A DNA stretch of 64,000 nucleotides from VFMC01 sp040398525 (GCA_040398525.1 JBBATY010000002.1:145304-209303); one strand, 5' to 3'. Shown: positions 34,415-42,770, numbered from the stretch's first letter. The notes: a model not told the origin generated them from the sequence alone. Numbers and translations are program-made.

Positions 34415-35029
34415 ATGGCCGACCACGGCGACGATCAGCTGAGCACACGCGAGCAGGTGCTCGCCGAGGCGACTCGCTGTTTCGCCGAGCAGGGCTACGA
34501 CGGCACGTCACTCAACGACATCGCTGCGGGGGTCGGCATCCGTCGGCCGAGCCTGTTGCACCACTTCAGCTCGAAAGAGCAGCTCTACCGCGAAGTGTTC
34601 GAGCGGATGTTGAGCGACTGGTTCGAGCGCCTCGAGGTGGCGATGGCGTCGGTCGAGCGCGGCCTCGACAAGGTCGAGCACGTCCTTGCCGCCGGGTTCG
34701 ACTTCTTCGTCGACAACCCCGACTACGTGCGCCTCGTGCGTCGTGAGGCGCTCGACGGTGGCGACCGGCTGGGCATCGACCTGGTCGGGGTGCTCCGGCC
34801 GCTGTGGGACCGTGCCGTGGCCTTCTTCCGCAACGAGATGGAGGCCGGCACCATCCGCCGACACGATCCGGAGCAGTTCCTCCTGACCGGGTATGGGGCC
34901 ATCCTGAGCTACTTCTCCGACGCTCCGCTGCTCGGTGGCTTGCTCGACACCGACCCGCTCGACGCGGCCTCGCTGCGCCGTCGACGTGACCATCTCGTCG
35001 CCTTCTACCGGGTGGCGCTCTCGCCCTGA
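34415..35029 (+). CDS. TetR/AcrR family transcriptional regulator
   Basis: 204 residues. The N-terminal helix-turn-helix domain (about residues 10-56) is canonical: TREQVLAEATRCFAEQGYDGTSLNDIAAGVGIRRPSLLHHF written here in two parts, TREQVLAEATRCFAEQGYDG and TSLNDIAAGVGIRRPSLLHH. The C-terminal ligand-binding domain is all helical and not recognisable. The inverted repeat at 34382-34412 suggests autorepression and control of nagA. Alternatively it may regulate the hydrolase and thioesterase genes downstream, as TetR genes often do. Confidence 0.9.
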   Translation: MADHGDDQLSTREQVLAEATRCFAEQGYDGTSLNDIAAGVGIRRPSLLHHFSSKEQLYREVFERMLSDWFERLEVAMASVERGLDKVEHVLAAGFDFFVDNPDYVRLVRREALDGGDRLGIDLVGVLRPLWDRAVAFFRNEMEAGTIRRHDPEQFLLTGYGAILSYFSDAPLLGGLLDTDPLDAASLRRRRDHLVAFYRVALSP

Positions 35030-35037
35030 CCGGTTGC

Positions 35038-35043
35038 TACCGT
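35038..35043 (+). promoter_or_regulatory. -10 hexamer TACCGT for the alpha/beta hydrolase gene
   Basis: TACCGT ends 8 nt before ATG 35052. Confidence 0.45.
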
Positions 35044-35051
35044 TTCGTCGC

Positions 35052-35834
35052 ATGGCCACAGTGGACGTGCGTGACGGACGGATCGGCTTCGCGGTCGAGG
35101 GCAGCGGCGAGCCTCTGCTGCTGTTTCACGGGACGACGATGAACCGCTCGGCGTGGGACATGGTGCGCGCTGCCATGCCGGCCGAGCACGAGTTCGTCAT
35201 GGTGGAGTTCCCGGGCTCGGGCGAGTCGTCCATGCCGTCGCAGCCGCTCACCGTCGACGGACTCGTCGACCAGGCCGTTGCGGTGATGGACCACCTCGGC
35301 CACGACCGCTTCCACGTGGCCGGCTACTCCCTCGGCGCCGTCGTCGCGCTGGCGACCGCTGCTCTGCACGGCGATCGGGTGGCCTCGGTGACGTCGCTGT
35401 GCGGGTGGGCCACCACTGATGCGCGGATGCGCTTCACCTTCGGGCTGTGGCGCCGGCTCATCGCAGCCGACCCCGAACTGTTCATGCGGTATGCCGTTGC
35501 CGACGGGTTCACGGCTGCAGCGATCGCAGCGCTCGAGCCGATGCTCGAGGCCGTCGTGGGGCAGGGCGCCGACTCGGTCGCCCCGGGATCCGACGCGCAT
35601 CTCGATCTCGACGAGCGAGTCGACATCGCCCACCTGCTCTCCCGTATCGCTGCCCCGACCCTGTTGATCGCCGGGGCCGAGGACCGCTGGGTCGACCCGG
35701 CGCACAGCCGGGCGATCCAGGATGCCGTGCCGCACGCCCAGCTCGAGGTGCTGCCGTTCGGCCACCTCGTGATCCAGGAGGGGGCCGTCGCGGTGGCCTC
35801 CCTGTTGCAGGCGCACCTGGACGAGGCACGATGA
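35052..35834 (+). CDS. Alpha/beta-fold hydrolase
   Basis: 260 residues, cytosolic. The oxyanion motif LLFHGTTMNRSAW, nucleophile S93 in VAGYSLGAVVAL, acid in LLIAGAEDRWVDPAHS and His in LPFGHLVIQEG form a complete Ser-Asp-His triad. The arrangement fits the large MhpC/RsbQ/lactonase-like group, so the substrate is not predictable. The stop overlaps the thioesterase start (ATGA), and the two likely act in the same small catabolic module. Confidence 0.87.
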   Translation: MATVDVRDGRIGFAVEGSGEPLLLFHGTTMNRSAWDMVRAAMPAEHEFVMVEFPGSGESSMPSQPLTVDGLVDQAVAVMDHLGHDRFHVAGYSLGAVVALATAALHGDRVASVTSLCGWATTDARMRFTFGLWRRLIAADPELFMRYAVADGFTAAAIAALEPMLEAVVGQGADSVAPGSDAHLDLDERVDIAHLLSRIAAPTLLIAGAEDRWVDPAHSRAIQDAVPHAQLEVLPFGHLVIQEGAVAVASLLQAHLDEAR

Positions 35835-36280
35835 GCCGCGCCGATCAGTTCCCGCTCCTCGACCCAGAGGTCGAACGCAGGTGGTCGAGGTTCGGCCGTG
35901 ACGGGTCGGAGCTGTACGTGAACCTGCTCGGCCTACAGGTCGAGGAGGTGCGCACCGACTACTGCAGGATGCGGATGCCGTTCACGGGGGCTCTTCGTCA
36001 AGCAGCAGGTGTGGTGCACGGCGGAGCCATCGCCAGCCTGCTCGACTCCGTCGTGGTCCCCGTCGTGGGTTCGGCGTACGGGCCCGAGGCACGGTTCTCG
36101 ACCGTCGATATGCACGTTCAGTTCATGTCGGCTCTCGTCGATGACGACGCAGTCGCCGAGGGTTGGGTCGTCAAGCGTGGTGGGCGCACCGTGTTCTGCG
36201 AGGCCGAGGCGATCGCTGCGTCGACAGGGGTGATCGTGGCCCGCAGCATGCTCACCTACAGCGTGAGCCTGCCGCGCTGA
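35831..36280 (+). CDS. PaaI-type hotdog thioesterase
   Basis: 149 residues, single hotdog domain. The signature GVVHGGAIASLLDSVVVPVVG carries the HGG loop and an acidic residue of the PaaI/YdiI thioesterases, followed by TVDMHVQFMSAL. It is expected to hydrolyse an acyl-CoA thioester. It overlaps the upstream hydrolase by 4 nt. The next gene, an acyl-CoA synthetase, also handles CoA thioesters but has its own promoter. Confidence 0.87.
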   Translation: MSRADQFPLLDPEVERRWSRFGRDGSELYVNLLGLQVEEVRTDYCRMRMPFTGALRQAAGVVHGGAIASLLDSVVVPVVGSAYGPEARFSTVDMHVQFMSALVDDDAVAEGWVVKRGGRTVFCEAEAIAASTGVIVARSMLTYSVSLPR

Positions 36281-36336
36281 GCACGTCTCCGGGGCGTCGG
36301 GGTGCTCCATGCCGGGTGGCGCAGCCCGCCGGTGAG

Positions 36337-36342
36337 TAGCGT
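36337..36342 (+). promoter_or_regulatory. -10 hexamer TAGCGT for the acyl-CoA synthetase gene
   Basis: TAGCGT ends 7 nt before ATG 36350, which also fixes the start codon against longer upstream readings. Confidence 0.5.
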
Positions 36343-36349
36343 TGCGGGG

Positions 36350-38518
36350 ATGGCTGGAGCGGGACACACACTGTCGGAGGCGGCGTCGAAGGCGCTGCTG
36401 CGTGAGTACGGCGTGCCGATGGCTGCCGAGCGGGAGGTGTCGAACGCCGACGAGGCGGTCGAGGCTGCGCAAGGGCTTGGCTTTCCGGTGGTCGTCAAGC
36501 TGTGCGGCGACGCGATCGCGCACAAGACCGAGCGCGGCCTGGTGCGGCTGAAGCTCGGCGACGCAACGGCCGTCGCCGACGCAGCGGCCGCGCTGCTCGC
36601 TGCGGCGACTCCCGACGATGGACCCGTGTCGCTGCTGGTCGCACCCATGGTCGCAGGCAACCGCGAGCTCATTGCCGGGGTGGTGCGCGATCCGCAGTTC
36701 GGCGCGTCAGTCATGTTGGGTGTCGGCGGCGTGCTGGCCGAAGCGGTGGCCGATGTCGTGTTCCGGCCGGTGCCGATCAGCGCAGGCGATGCCGACGACA
36801 TGATCGACTCGCTGGCGACGCAGAAGTTGCTCGGCGAGTTCCGCGGCGAGGCAGCCGTCGACCGCTCGCGCCTCGCCGCCGTGCTGCTCGGGTTGTCGGC
36901 CGCGGCTGCGGCTCGCGCCGACATCGCGAGCATCGACGTCAACCCGCTGATCGTCGGCCGCGACGGTTCCCCGGTAGCGGTCGACGCTCTGGTCGAGATC
37001 GGCCCGGCGGCCAGCTCGCCGGCCGTCGGCATCGCTCGCCGACGCCGCCCCACTGACGAGCAGTTCCGGGCGCTGTTCGAGCCCCGTGGCGTGGTGGTCG
37101 CCGGCGCGTCGACCCATCCCGGCAAGTTCGGCTTCGTCAGCCTGCACAACATCCTGGCCAGCGGCTACGGCGGTGCGGTGTTCGGCACGAATCGGCAGGG
37201 CGAGGAGGTGCTCGGCATCCGCACCGTCGCCGACATCGACGATCTTCCCGAAGGGGCCATCGACCTGGTGTTCGTGTGCACTCCCTCGTCGGCGAACCCC
37301 GACCTGCTGCGCGCGTGCGCGCGCAAGGGCATCCGTGCCGCGTTCCTCACCAGCGCCGGCTACGGCGAGGCGGGGGAGGAGGGCCGCGTGGCCGAGGCCG
37401 AGCTGGTTGCGCTCGCCGACGAACTGGGCATCCTGCTCGCCGGCCCGAACGGCCAGGGAGTGGTCAGCACCCCGGCCGGGTTGTGCGCGCAGATCGTTGC
37501 CCCGTACCCGCCGGCCGGCCGTATCGCAGTGGCCAGCCAGAGCGGCAACTTCGTCAGCAGCTTCCTCAACTACGCCCGCCAGACCGGGGTCGGCATCAGC
37601 CGTGCTGTGTCCGCCGGCAATGCTGCTGCCGTCACCCCGGTGGACTACCTCGACTGGTACGCCGACGACCCTGAGACGTCGGTGTCGCTCGCCTACGTCG
37701 AAGGCATCGTCGACGGTCGAGGGCTGCTCGACGGCTTCGCATCGGTCGCCCGCCGCAAGCCGCTGGTGGTGGTGAAGGGCGGGGCCACCGAGGCCGGTGC
37801 TCGGGCCGCAGCCAGCCACACCGGTGCGCTCGCCGCGAACGACAAGATCTTCGACGGGGTGTGTCGCCAGACCGGTGTCACTCGTGCCGCCACCGTCGAA
37901 GAGGCATTCGAGGCGGCAGCCACGTTCGCGACGCAGCCACTGCCAGCTGGCCCGAACGTCGTGGTGCTGACCACGGCCGGAGGATGGGGAGTGGTCACGA
38001 GCGACGCCGTGCATCGTGATGGTTCGCTGCGCCTGATCTCCCTTCCCGACGACCTCCGCGCCCAGATCGACACCAAGTTGCCGCCACGCTGGAGCAGGAA
38101 CAACCCGGTCGACTGTGCCGGAGGCGAGGTGCGCGACACCATCCCCGAGGTCATGGAGATGATCGCGGCTCATCCGGAGGTGCACAGCGTGGTGTACCTC
38201 GGCGTCGGGATCCAGAGCAACCAGGCGCGGTTGATGCGCGAGGGCAGCTTCTACCCCGACCACGGGCTGGAGCGCATCGTGGCCTACCACGAGCGTCAGG
38301 ACGAGCGCTTCGCGCAGGCCGCCGACGAGTTGTCGCGCCGCTACGGGAAGCCGATTCTCACTGCCACCGAACTCGCTGTTGCCGACCCGTCGAACCCCGG
38401 GCCGGCTGCTGTCCGAGCGACGGGCCGGCTGTGCTACCCGAGCGGCAACCGGGCGGTGACGGCGCTCGGTCACCTCGTCCGCTACGCCGAGTTCCGGCGT
38501 CGCCACGGGATCGGCTGA
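36350..38518 (+). CDS. ADP-forming acyl-CoA synthetase (acetate--CoA ligase type), fused beta-alpha
   Basis: 722 residues. The N-terminal ATP-grasp domain (about 1-215; FPVVVKLCGDAIAHKTERGLV) is followed by a CoA-binding Rossmann domain (about 235-330; VVVAGASTHPGKFG) and succinyl-CoA-ligase-like domains. The phosphohistidine-type motif ASHTGALAANDKIFDG is present. Thus beta precedes alpha in a single chain, the reverse of many archaeal enzymes. Expected reaction: acyl-CoA plus ADP and Pi to acid, CoA and ATP, or the reverse. The preferred acyl group is unknown. dacB begins directly at the stop codon. Confidence 0.87.
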   Translation: MAGAGHTLSEAASKALLREYGVPMAAEREVSNADEAVEAAQGLGFPVVVKLCGDAIAHKTERGLVRLKLGDATAVADAAAALLAAATPDDGPVSLLVAPMVAGNRELIAGVVRDPQFGASVMLGVGGVLAEAVADVVFRPVPISAGDADDMIDSLATQKLLGEFRGEAAVDRSRLAAVLLGLSAAAAARADIASIDVNPLIVGRDGSPVAVDALVEIGPAASSPAVGIARRRRPTDEQFRALFEPRGVVVAGASTHPGKFGFVSLHNILASGYGGAVFGTNRQGEEVLGIRTVADIDDLPEGAIDLVFVCTPSSANPDLLRACARKGIRAAFLTSAGYGEAGEEGRVAEAELVALADELGILLAGPNGQGVVSTPAGLCAQIVAPYPPAGRIAVASQSGNFVSSFLNYARQTGVGISRAVSAGNAAAVTPVDYLDWYADDPETSVSLAYVEGIVDGRGLLDGFASVARRKPLVVVKGGATEAGARAAASHTGALAANDKIFDGVCRQTGVTRAATVEEAFEAAATFATQPLPAGPNVVVLTTAGGWGVVTSDAVHRDGSLRLISLPDDLRAQIDTKLPPRWSRNNPVDCAGGEVRDTIPEVMEMIAAHPEVHSVVYLGVGIQSNQARLMREGSFYPDHGLERIVAYHERQDERFAQAADELSRRYGKPILTATELAVADPSNPGPAAVRATGRLCYPSGNRAVTALGHLVRYAEFRRRHGIG

Positions 38519-39925
38519 ATGCCCCGACGGTCGAGCAGCCCGATCGTGGTGGTGGCCGCATGGTCGGTCACCTTCACCATGGCCCTGCTGGTGCTCTGGC
38601 AGTGGTCGGTCGTGCGAGCTGTCCGCGAGCCGGAGGCAGCACCGATAGCAGGTGCTCCCACCGCCGCCGCCCCGGCCACCCCGCTGCTGTCGATGAGGCG
38701 CGCTCCTGGGGTGTTGGCATGGCAGCTGAATGGTGAGACGTTCGCCGAGGTGCTGCGCCCGGTGGTCGAGGCCGTCGGACCGGGTTCGTGCTTCGCTGCG
38801 TCGATCGACGGTCGCCGAGTCGCCGGGGTGAACGAGACCCTGCCCGTGATCCCGGCCTCGAATCAGAAGGTGATCGTCGCTGCTGCGGCGCTCGAGGTGC
38901 TGGGTCCCGACTACGTGTTCACGACCACGGTGACTGGCGCGCTCGGGGCGGACGGTGTCGTGGCCGGCGACCTCGCCCTGATCGGTGGCGGCGATCCGGT
39001 GCTCAGCACCGACGACTGGCTGTCGTCCGGGTCGCAGCGCTACCCGGCCATCAACACGACCAGGCTCGAGGACCTCGCCGACCGCGTCGTTGCCGCTGGG
39101 GTGACGTCGGTGCAGGGACGGATCGTCGGCGATGCGAGCCGGTACGACGACGAGTGGTTCATCCCGAGCTGGGACACCGCCCTCCACGGCCTCGAGGCGG
39201 GGCCGTACGACGCGCTGCTCGTCGACGACGCAGACCAGCGTGCGGGCGCGGATCCGGCTCAAGCTGCAGCCGATACGTTCACCGACCTTCTCGAGGCTCG
39301 CGGCGTCGAGGTGGCCTACGCCCCGGTCTCCGGCGTCGCAGTGCCGGCCCCGGTCGTCGCGTCGGTGTCGTCTCGGCCCCTCACGGAGGTCCTGCAGGAA
39401 CTGCTCCTGACGAGCGACGACAACACTGCCGAGCTGCTGGTGAAGGAGCTCGGGGTCGTGAGAGGTGGTAGCGGGGCGACCGCTGCGGGGCTCGCGGTGG
39501 TCTCGTCGCAGCTCGCCTCGTGGGGTCTGGCGCTCGACGGCGTCGTTCTGGTCGACGGTTCCGGGCTGTCGAGGAGCAACCTGGTGACCTGCGGGCTGCT
39601 CCTCGGCGTGCTGGAACGGGGCGCTGCGAGCGATCCGGTCGGTGCAGGCATGGCGGTCGCCGGCACCTCCGGGACGCTCGGCGACTTCTTCCTCGGAGGG
39701 CCGGTCGACGGGCGCCTGCAGGGCAAGACGGGGACCCTGTCGGACGTCAAGTCGCTGGCGGGTTACTTGCCCGCACCGGACGGGTCGACGATCGCCTTCG
39801 CTCTGATCCAGAACGAGCCCGGGGTCGACGACGGGGCGTTCCAGCCGCTCTGGGAGCAGCTGCTCGCCCCTGCACTCGCCTCGTACCCGAGTGGTCCCGG
39901 GGTCGCCGAGCTCGGCCCGCGCTGA
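38519..39925 (+). CDS. dacB: D-alanyl-D-alanine carboxypeptidase/endopeptidase (PBP4, S13 family)
   Basis: 468 residues. An N-terminal membrane anchor/signal (VVVAAWSVTFTMALLVLWQW) precedes an Ala/Pro linker and a penicillin-binding domain with S114-x2-K117 (PASNQK), SDDN as the SxN element and QGKTGTLSDV as KTG. These define an S13 enzyme that trims peptidoglycan cross-links outside the membrane. The order of motifs and the large insert between SxxK and SxN are typical. The ATG immediately follows the previous stop. Confidence 0.92.
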   Translation: MPRRSSSPIVVVAAWSVTFTMALLVLWQWSVVRAVREPEAAPIAGAPTAAAPATPLLSMRRAPGVLAWQLNGETFAEVLRPVVEAVGPGSCFAASIDGRRVAGVNETLPVIPASNQKVIVAAAALEVLGPDYVFTTTVTGALGADGVVAGDLALIGGGDPVLSTDDWLSSGSQRYPAINTTRLEDLADRVVAAGVTSVQGRIVGDASRYDDEWFIPSWDTALHGLEAGPYDALLVDDADQRAGADPAQAAADTFTDLLEARGVEVAYAPVSGVAVPAPVVASVSSRPLTEVLQELLLTSDDNTAELLVKELGVVRGGSGATAAGLAVVSSQLASWGLALDGVVLVDGSGLSRSNLVTCGLLLGVLERGAASDPVGAGMAVAGTSGTLGDFFLGGPVDGRLQGKTGTLSDVKSLAGYLPAPDGSTIAFALIQNEPGVDDGAFQPLWEQLLAPALASYPSGPGVAELGPR

Positions 39926-39955
39926 TCCGACCTGCGACCGCGTGCCCCGTGCTCG

Positions 39956-39961
39956 TAGTGT
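39956..39961 (+). promoter_or_regulatory. -10 hexamer TAGTGT for the LON-domain gene
   Basis: TAGTGT is followed by exactly 6 nt and ATG 39968. Confidence 0.55.
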
Positions 39962-39967
39962 GGCGAC

Positions 39968-40663
39968 ATGGCTGTCATGCCGATGTTTCCGCTCGGCAGC
40001 GTGCTGTTGCCGGGCCAGATGCTCCCGCTGCACGTGTTCGAGCCGCGTTACCTGCAGATGATCGCTGACTGCCTGCGCGATCACGACCGTGAGTTCGGTG
40101 TGGTGCTCATCGAGCGCGGGAGCGAGGTCGGCGGAGGGGATCGTCGGTCGCTGCACGGCACGGTGGCGCAGATGGTGCAGATCGGCGAACTGGGCGAGGG
40201 GAGGCTGCTCGTGGTGTGCGTGGGGACACGACGCGTGCGCGTGAAGGCCTGGCTCCCCGACGATCCCTATCCGCTGGCTGACGTCGACGAGTGGCCGGAC
40301 TCGTGGTCGGAGGACGACCGCGTCCCGATTGCCCTCGACGCGCTGGCTCAGAGCATCGCGCAGGTCGCAGCGCGGGTGCGTCGTGCCCATGCCCTCGCCG
40401 TCGAGCTCGGAGATAGGTCGGGAGGTACTGCGTTCGAGCTCAGCGACGATCTGCTCGAGGCTTCCTACCAGCTCGCCGCAATGCTCCCGGTCGGCCCCGT
40501 CGACCAGCACAACCTGCTCGCTGCCGTGGGGCCGGTCGCGCGGGTCGGGCTCGTCTCGAGCCTGCTCGACGATGTCGAGGCCCTGCAGCAGTTCCGACTC
40601 GCCGACTCGGGAGGGTCGCTCGACGACCTGCCGGACGACGGTGAGGACGGCCGACCCTGGTGA
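39968..40663 (+). CDS. LON substrate-binding domain protein
   Basis: 231 residues consisting of a stand-alone Lon N-terminal domain: MPMFPLGSVLLPGQMLPLHVFEPRY is characteristic, then FGVVLIERGSEVGGG and a helical second half with LAAMLPVGPVDQ. There is no AAA or protease domain. Related single-domain proteins are widespread and of unclear function. Proximity to the proteasome region 4 kb downstream is suggestive only. Confidence 0.85.
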   Translation: MAVMPMFPLGSVLLPGQMLPLHVFEPRYLQMIADCLRDHDREFGVVLIERGSEVGGGDRRSLHGTVAQMVQIGELGEGRLLVVCVGTRRVRVKAWLPDDPYPLADVDEWPDSWSEDDRVPIALDALAQSIAQVAARVRRAHALAVELGDRSGGTAFELSDDLLEASYQLAAMLPVGPVDQHNLLAAVGPVARVGLVSSLLDDVEALQQFRLADSGGSLDDLPDDGEDGRPW

Positions 40664-40712
40664 CGGCGAGGGCGGTCCCCCCAGCGATCGGCGCCGGCCG
40701 CAGTGGATGTGC

Positions 40713-40718
40713 CAACAT
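40713..40718 (+). promoter_or_regulatory. -10 hexamer CAACAT for the small membrane protein gene
   Basis: CAACAT ends 7 nt before ATG 40726; a CANNNT variant of the common box. Confidence 0.35.
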
Positions 40719-40725
40719 AGAGGCG

Positions 40726-41070
40726 ATGTCGGATCAGCCCTCCTCCTCGTCACACGCCCGGAGCCAGGGGGCTCCCGATGTCGGCGAGGTCGTCAGCCTC
40801 GTTGTCGACTATGCGCGCCAGGAGACGGTCGGACCGCTGCGCGGCGCCGGTCGCTGGATCGGGTTCGGGCTCGCCGGAGCACTCAGCCTGGGGGTTGCTT
40901 CGTCGTTGCTCGTGCTCGGTGTGCTGCGGCTGATCCAGACCGAGTTCGCGCCGACGTTTGCCGGCCGGTGGATGAGCCTGCTGCCGTACCTGATCGCGCT
41001 CGTTGTCTGCCTCGTCGTCGTCGCAATCGCCGCCAGTCGGATCGGCAAGTCGTCCCTGAACCGGGACTGA
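40726..41070 (+). CDS. Phage-holin-superfamily-like small membrane protein
   Basis: 114 residues. A soluble N-terminal part with VGEVVSLVVDYARQETVGPLRG precedes two transmembrane helices (FGLAGALSLGVASSLLVLGVL and LLPYLIALVVCLVVVAIAAS). This matches the actinobacterial holin-like/DUF1469 type of housekeeping membrane protein rather than a phage lysis gene, since no other phage gene is nearby. First of three small genes in tandem. Confidence 0.7.
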   Translation: MSDQPSSSSHARSQGAPDVGEVVSLVVDYARQETVGPLRGAGRWIGFGLAGALSLGVASSLLVLGVLRLIQTEFAPTFAGRWMSLLPYLIALVVCLVVVAIAASRIGKSSLNRD

Positions 41071-41089
41071 CCAGGAGGGAAGCGCCGCC

Positions 41090-41296
41090 ATGGCCCAGCC
41101 GAAGATCACCCGCAACGACCTCGAAGCCCGGTTCAGGGCTTTGCAGGACGATGTCAACTCGAAGGTCAACGACAGAAAGCAGACACTCACCAGCGCTGCT
41201 GTCGTCGGTGGTGTCGTGCTGCTGCTGCTCATGTTCTTCCTCGGCAAGCGCAGCGGGCGCAAGAAGTCGGCGTTCGTCGAGATCCGCCGGTTCTGA
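41090..41296 (+). CDS. Small single-pass membrane protein
   Basis: 68 residues. A polar N-terminus (KITRNDLEARFRALQDDVN) precedes one transmembrane helix (SAAVVGGVVLLLLMFFLG) and a basic end (KRSGRKK). An AGGAGGG box lies about 12 nt before the ATG. No function is recognisable. It sits between the holin-like protein and a basic membrane-type protein, so the three may form one complex. Confidence 0.7.
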   Translation: MAQPKITRNDLEARFRALQDDVNSKVNDRKQTLTSAAVVGGVVLLLLMFFLGKRSGRKKSAFVEIRRF

Positions 41297-41298
41297 CC

Positions 41299-41571
41299 GT
41301 GGGGCTGCTGGGACCAGGCCCCGCTGCCTGGCGTCTGCTGTCGCCCACGCAGGCTGTCCGTCGCCGTGCGATCCGCGGGGCGTTCGGCGGCCAGCGCGCC
41401 TGGCTGATCGTCGTCGGCATCATCTGGGGAGGTGGCACGCTGCGACGGGTCTTCGGGCGGCAGACCGAGTCGTTGATGCTCCCCAAACTGGCGCCCGGGC
41501 AGTCGGCCACCATCAGCGTCGTCAGGCCCCCGACTCGCCGTCAACGCCGTGCCGCACGGCGGGCCGGCTGA
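41299..41571 (+). CDS. Small basic membrane-associated protein, unknown
   Basis: 90 residues, GTG start 2 nt after the previous stop. It has one weak hydrophobic stretch (RAWLIVVGIIWGGGTL) and strongly basic ends (RRRAIRG, RRQRRAARRAG). No family is recognised. Third gene of the small-protein cluster, directly before the TtuB-like gene. Confidence 0.6.
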   Translation: MGLLGPGPAAWRLLSPTQAVRRRAIRGAFGGQRAWLIVVGIIWGGGTLRRVFGRQTESLMLPKLAPGQSATISVVRPPTRRQRRAARRAG

Positions 41572-41576
41572 CGACC

Positions 41577-41582
41577 CATACT
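41577..41582 (+). promoter_or_regulatory. -10 hexamer CATACT for the ttuB-ttuA-trmI operon
   Basis: CATACT ends 9 nt before ATG 41592. It is weaker than the other boxes; read-through from the small-protein genes is possible. Confidence 0.35.
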
Positions 41583-41591
41583 GGAACGGTC

Positions 41592-41789
41592 ATGAGGGTC
41601 CTGTTGCGTAATCCGAGCCGCGAGCTCGATGTGGTCGGTCGTCGCACGGTGAACGCGCTGCTCGACGAGCTCGGCCTGAATCGCGAGTCGCACCTCGTGA
41701 TTCGCAACGGCACCCTGGTCCCGGGCGACGCCGATCTCACCGCCGACGATGTGGTCGAGGTGCGTCCTGTCATCTCCGGTGGAGCCTGA
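41592..41789 (+). CDS. ttuB: TtuB-like ubiquitin-fold sulfur carrier (ThiS/MoaD family)
   Basis: 65 residues, beta-grasp fold. It starts MRVLLRNPSRELDVVG, has LLDELGLNRESHLVIRNGTL in the middle and ends VEVRPVISGGA. The ISGG end is the thiocarboxylate-forming tail of TtuB/ThiS proteins, but one extra alanine follows the Gly-Gly. TtuB supplies sulfur to TtuA for 2-thiolation of position 54 in the tRNA T-loop and in Thermus also modifies proteins. The next gene encodes TtuA, which supports this identity over MoaD. No E1-like activating enzyme gene (ttuC/moeB) is in the window. Confidence 0.85.
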   Translation: MRVLLRNPSRELDVVGRRTVNALLDELGLNRESHLVIRNGTLVPGDADLTADDVVEVRPVISGGA

Positions 41790-41813
41790 CGTGGGCGTGC
41801 CGAGGTCGTCTCG

Positions 41814-42770
41814 ATGAAGGTGGCGTCGAAGTGCCGGACGTGCGGCGGACCGGCGATCATCGACCTCCCGCGGCACAACGCGAAGTTCTGCGCCGAGCAC
41901 TTCCAGGAGCTCTGCCGGCGCCAGGTCGTGAAGGCGATCGAGCAGTTCGACATGTTGTCGCGCGACGATCGGATCCTCGTCGCGGTCTCCGGCGGCAAGG
42001 ACTCGCTGGCGGTCTGGGACCTCCTGCTCGGGCTCGGCTACCAGGCTGATGGCCTCTACATCGGACTCGGCATCGGCGACTACAGCGACGTGTCGGGGCG
42101 GTATGCACGCGCGTTCGCCGAGCAACGTGGACTTCACCTGATCGAGATCTCGCTGTCGGACGACTACGGCTACGACATCCCGACGGCTGCCCGGGCGACG
42201 CGTCGGGTGCCATGTTCGGCATGTGGGCTGAGCAAGCGCCACCTGTTCGACAAGGCGGCGCTCGACGGCGGGTACAGCGCGCTCGTCACCGGGCACAACC
42301 TCGATGACGAAGCGGCTGTGCTGCTCGGCAACACGCTGCGCTGGGATGTCGACTACCTGGCCCGTCAGCTTCCGGTACTCGCCGCTCGGGACGGCTTCCC
42401 GAAGAAGGTCAAGCCGCTGGTGCGGCTCACCGAGCGCGAGACGGCGGCATGGTGCGTCATCCGCGGGATCGACTACCTGGTCGACGAGTGCCCGATGGCG
42501 CTCGGCAACAAGCACCTCGGGTACAAGAACCTGCTCAACACGATGGAGGCCTCGTCGCCAGGTTCCAAGGCGGCGTTCTACCTGAATTTCCTCGAGCGCA
42601 TGGCCCCCTTGCTCGCTGGGAGGCTCGCCGAGGAGCGCGACCAACTGGGCCAGTGCCGCAGTTGTGGTGCGCCGAGCTCGGGTGAGCAGTGCGCGTTCTG
42701 CCGTCTGGTCGAGGTGTCCGCTGCGCATGCGCCGGTCCCGATCGAGCTCGTGATGAAGGGTCGTCGATGA
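41814..42770 (+). CDS. ttuA: tRNA 2-thiouridine synthetase TtuA (PP-loop ATPase)
   Basis: 318 residues. N-terminal zinc site C7-x2-C10 ... C26-x2-H29; PP-loop AVSGGKDS (57-64) that adenylates the uridine; three cysteines C134, C137 (VPCSACG) and C226 (VDECPM) that would hold a [4Fe-4S] cluster; C-terminal zinc site C281-x2-C284 ... C293-x2-C296. This is the full TtuA/Ncs6 layout. It is predicted to thiolate position 54 of tRNA with sulfur from the TtuB-like protein. The stop overlaps the trmI ATG by 4 nt. Confidence 0.92.
   Translation: MKVASKCRTCGGPAIIDLPRHNAKFCAEHFQELCRRQVVKAIEQFDMLSRDDRILVAVSGGKDSLAVWDLLLGLGYQADGLYIGLGIGDYSDVSGRYARAFAEQRGLHLIEISLSDDYGYDIPTAARATRRVPCSACGLSKRHLFDKAALDGGYSALVTGHNLDDEAAVLLGNTLRWDVDYLARQLPVLAARDGFPKKVKPLVRLTERETAAWCVIRGIDYLVDECPMALGNKHLGYKNLLNTMEASSPGSKAAFYLNFLERMAPLLAGRLAEERDQLGQCRSCGAPSSGEQCAFCRLVEVSAAHAPVPIELVMKGRR

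Noticed and set aside
34415..35029. TetR as repressor of the downstream hydrolase-thioesterase pair
   Set aside because: The alpha/beta hydrolase has its own -10 box without a copy of the 34382-34412 repeat, so this was kept only as a lesser alternative.
36707..40753. A 1348-residue open frame on the minus strand
   Set aside because: Antisense to the acyl-CoA synthetase, dacB and LON-domain genes; composition typical of a shadow frame and no start signal.
40726..41070. Phage lysis holin
   Set aside because: The holin-like fold is used by housekeeping actinobacterial membrane proteins; no endolysin, integrase or structural phage gene lies anywhere near.
41592..41789. Molybdopterin synthase small subunit MoaD
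   Set aside because: No other molybdopterin gene is nearby, and the partner TtuA plus the ISGG end fit TtuB better.
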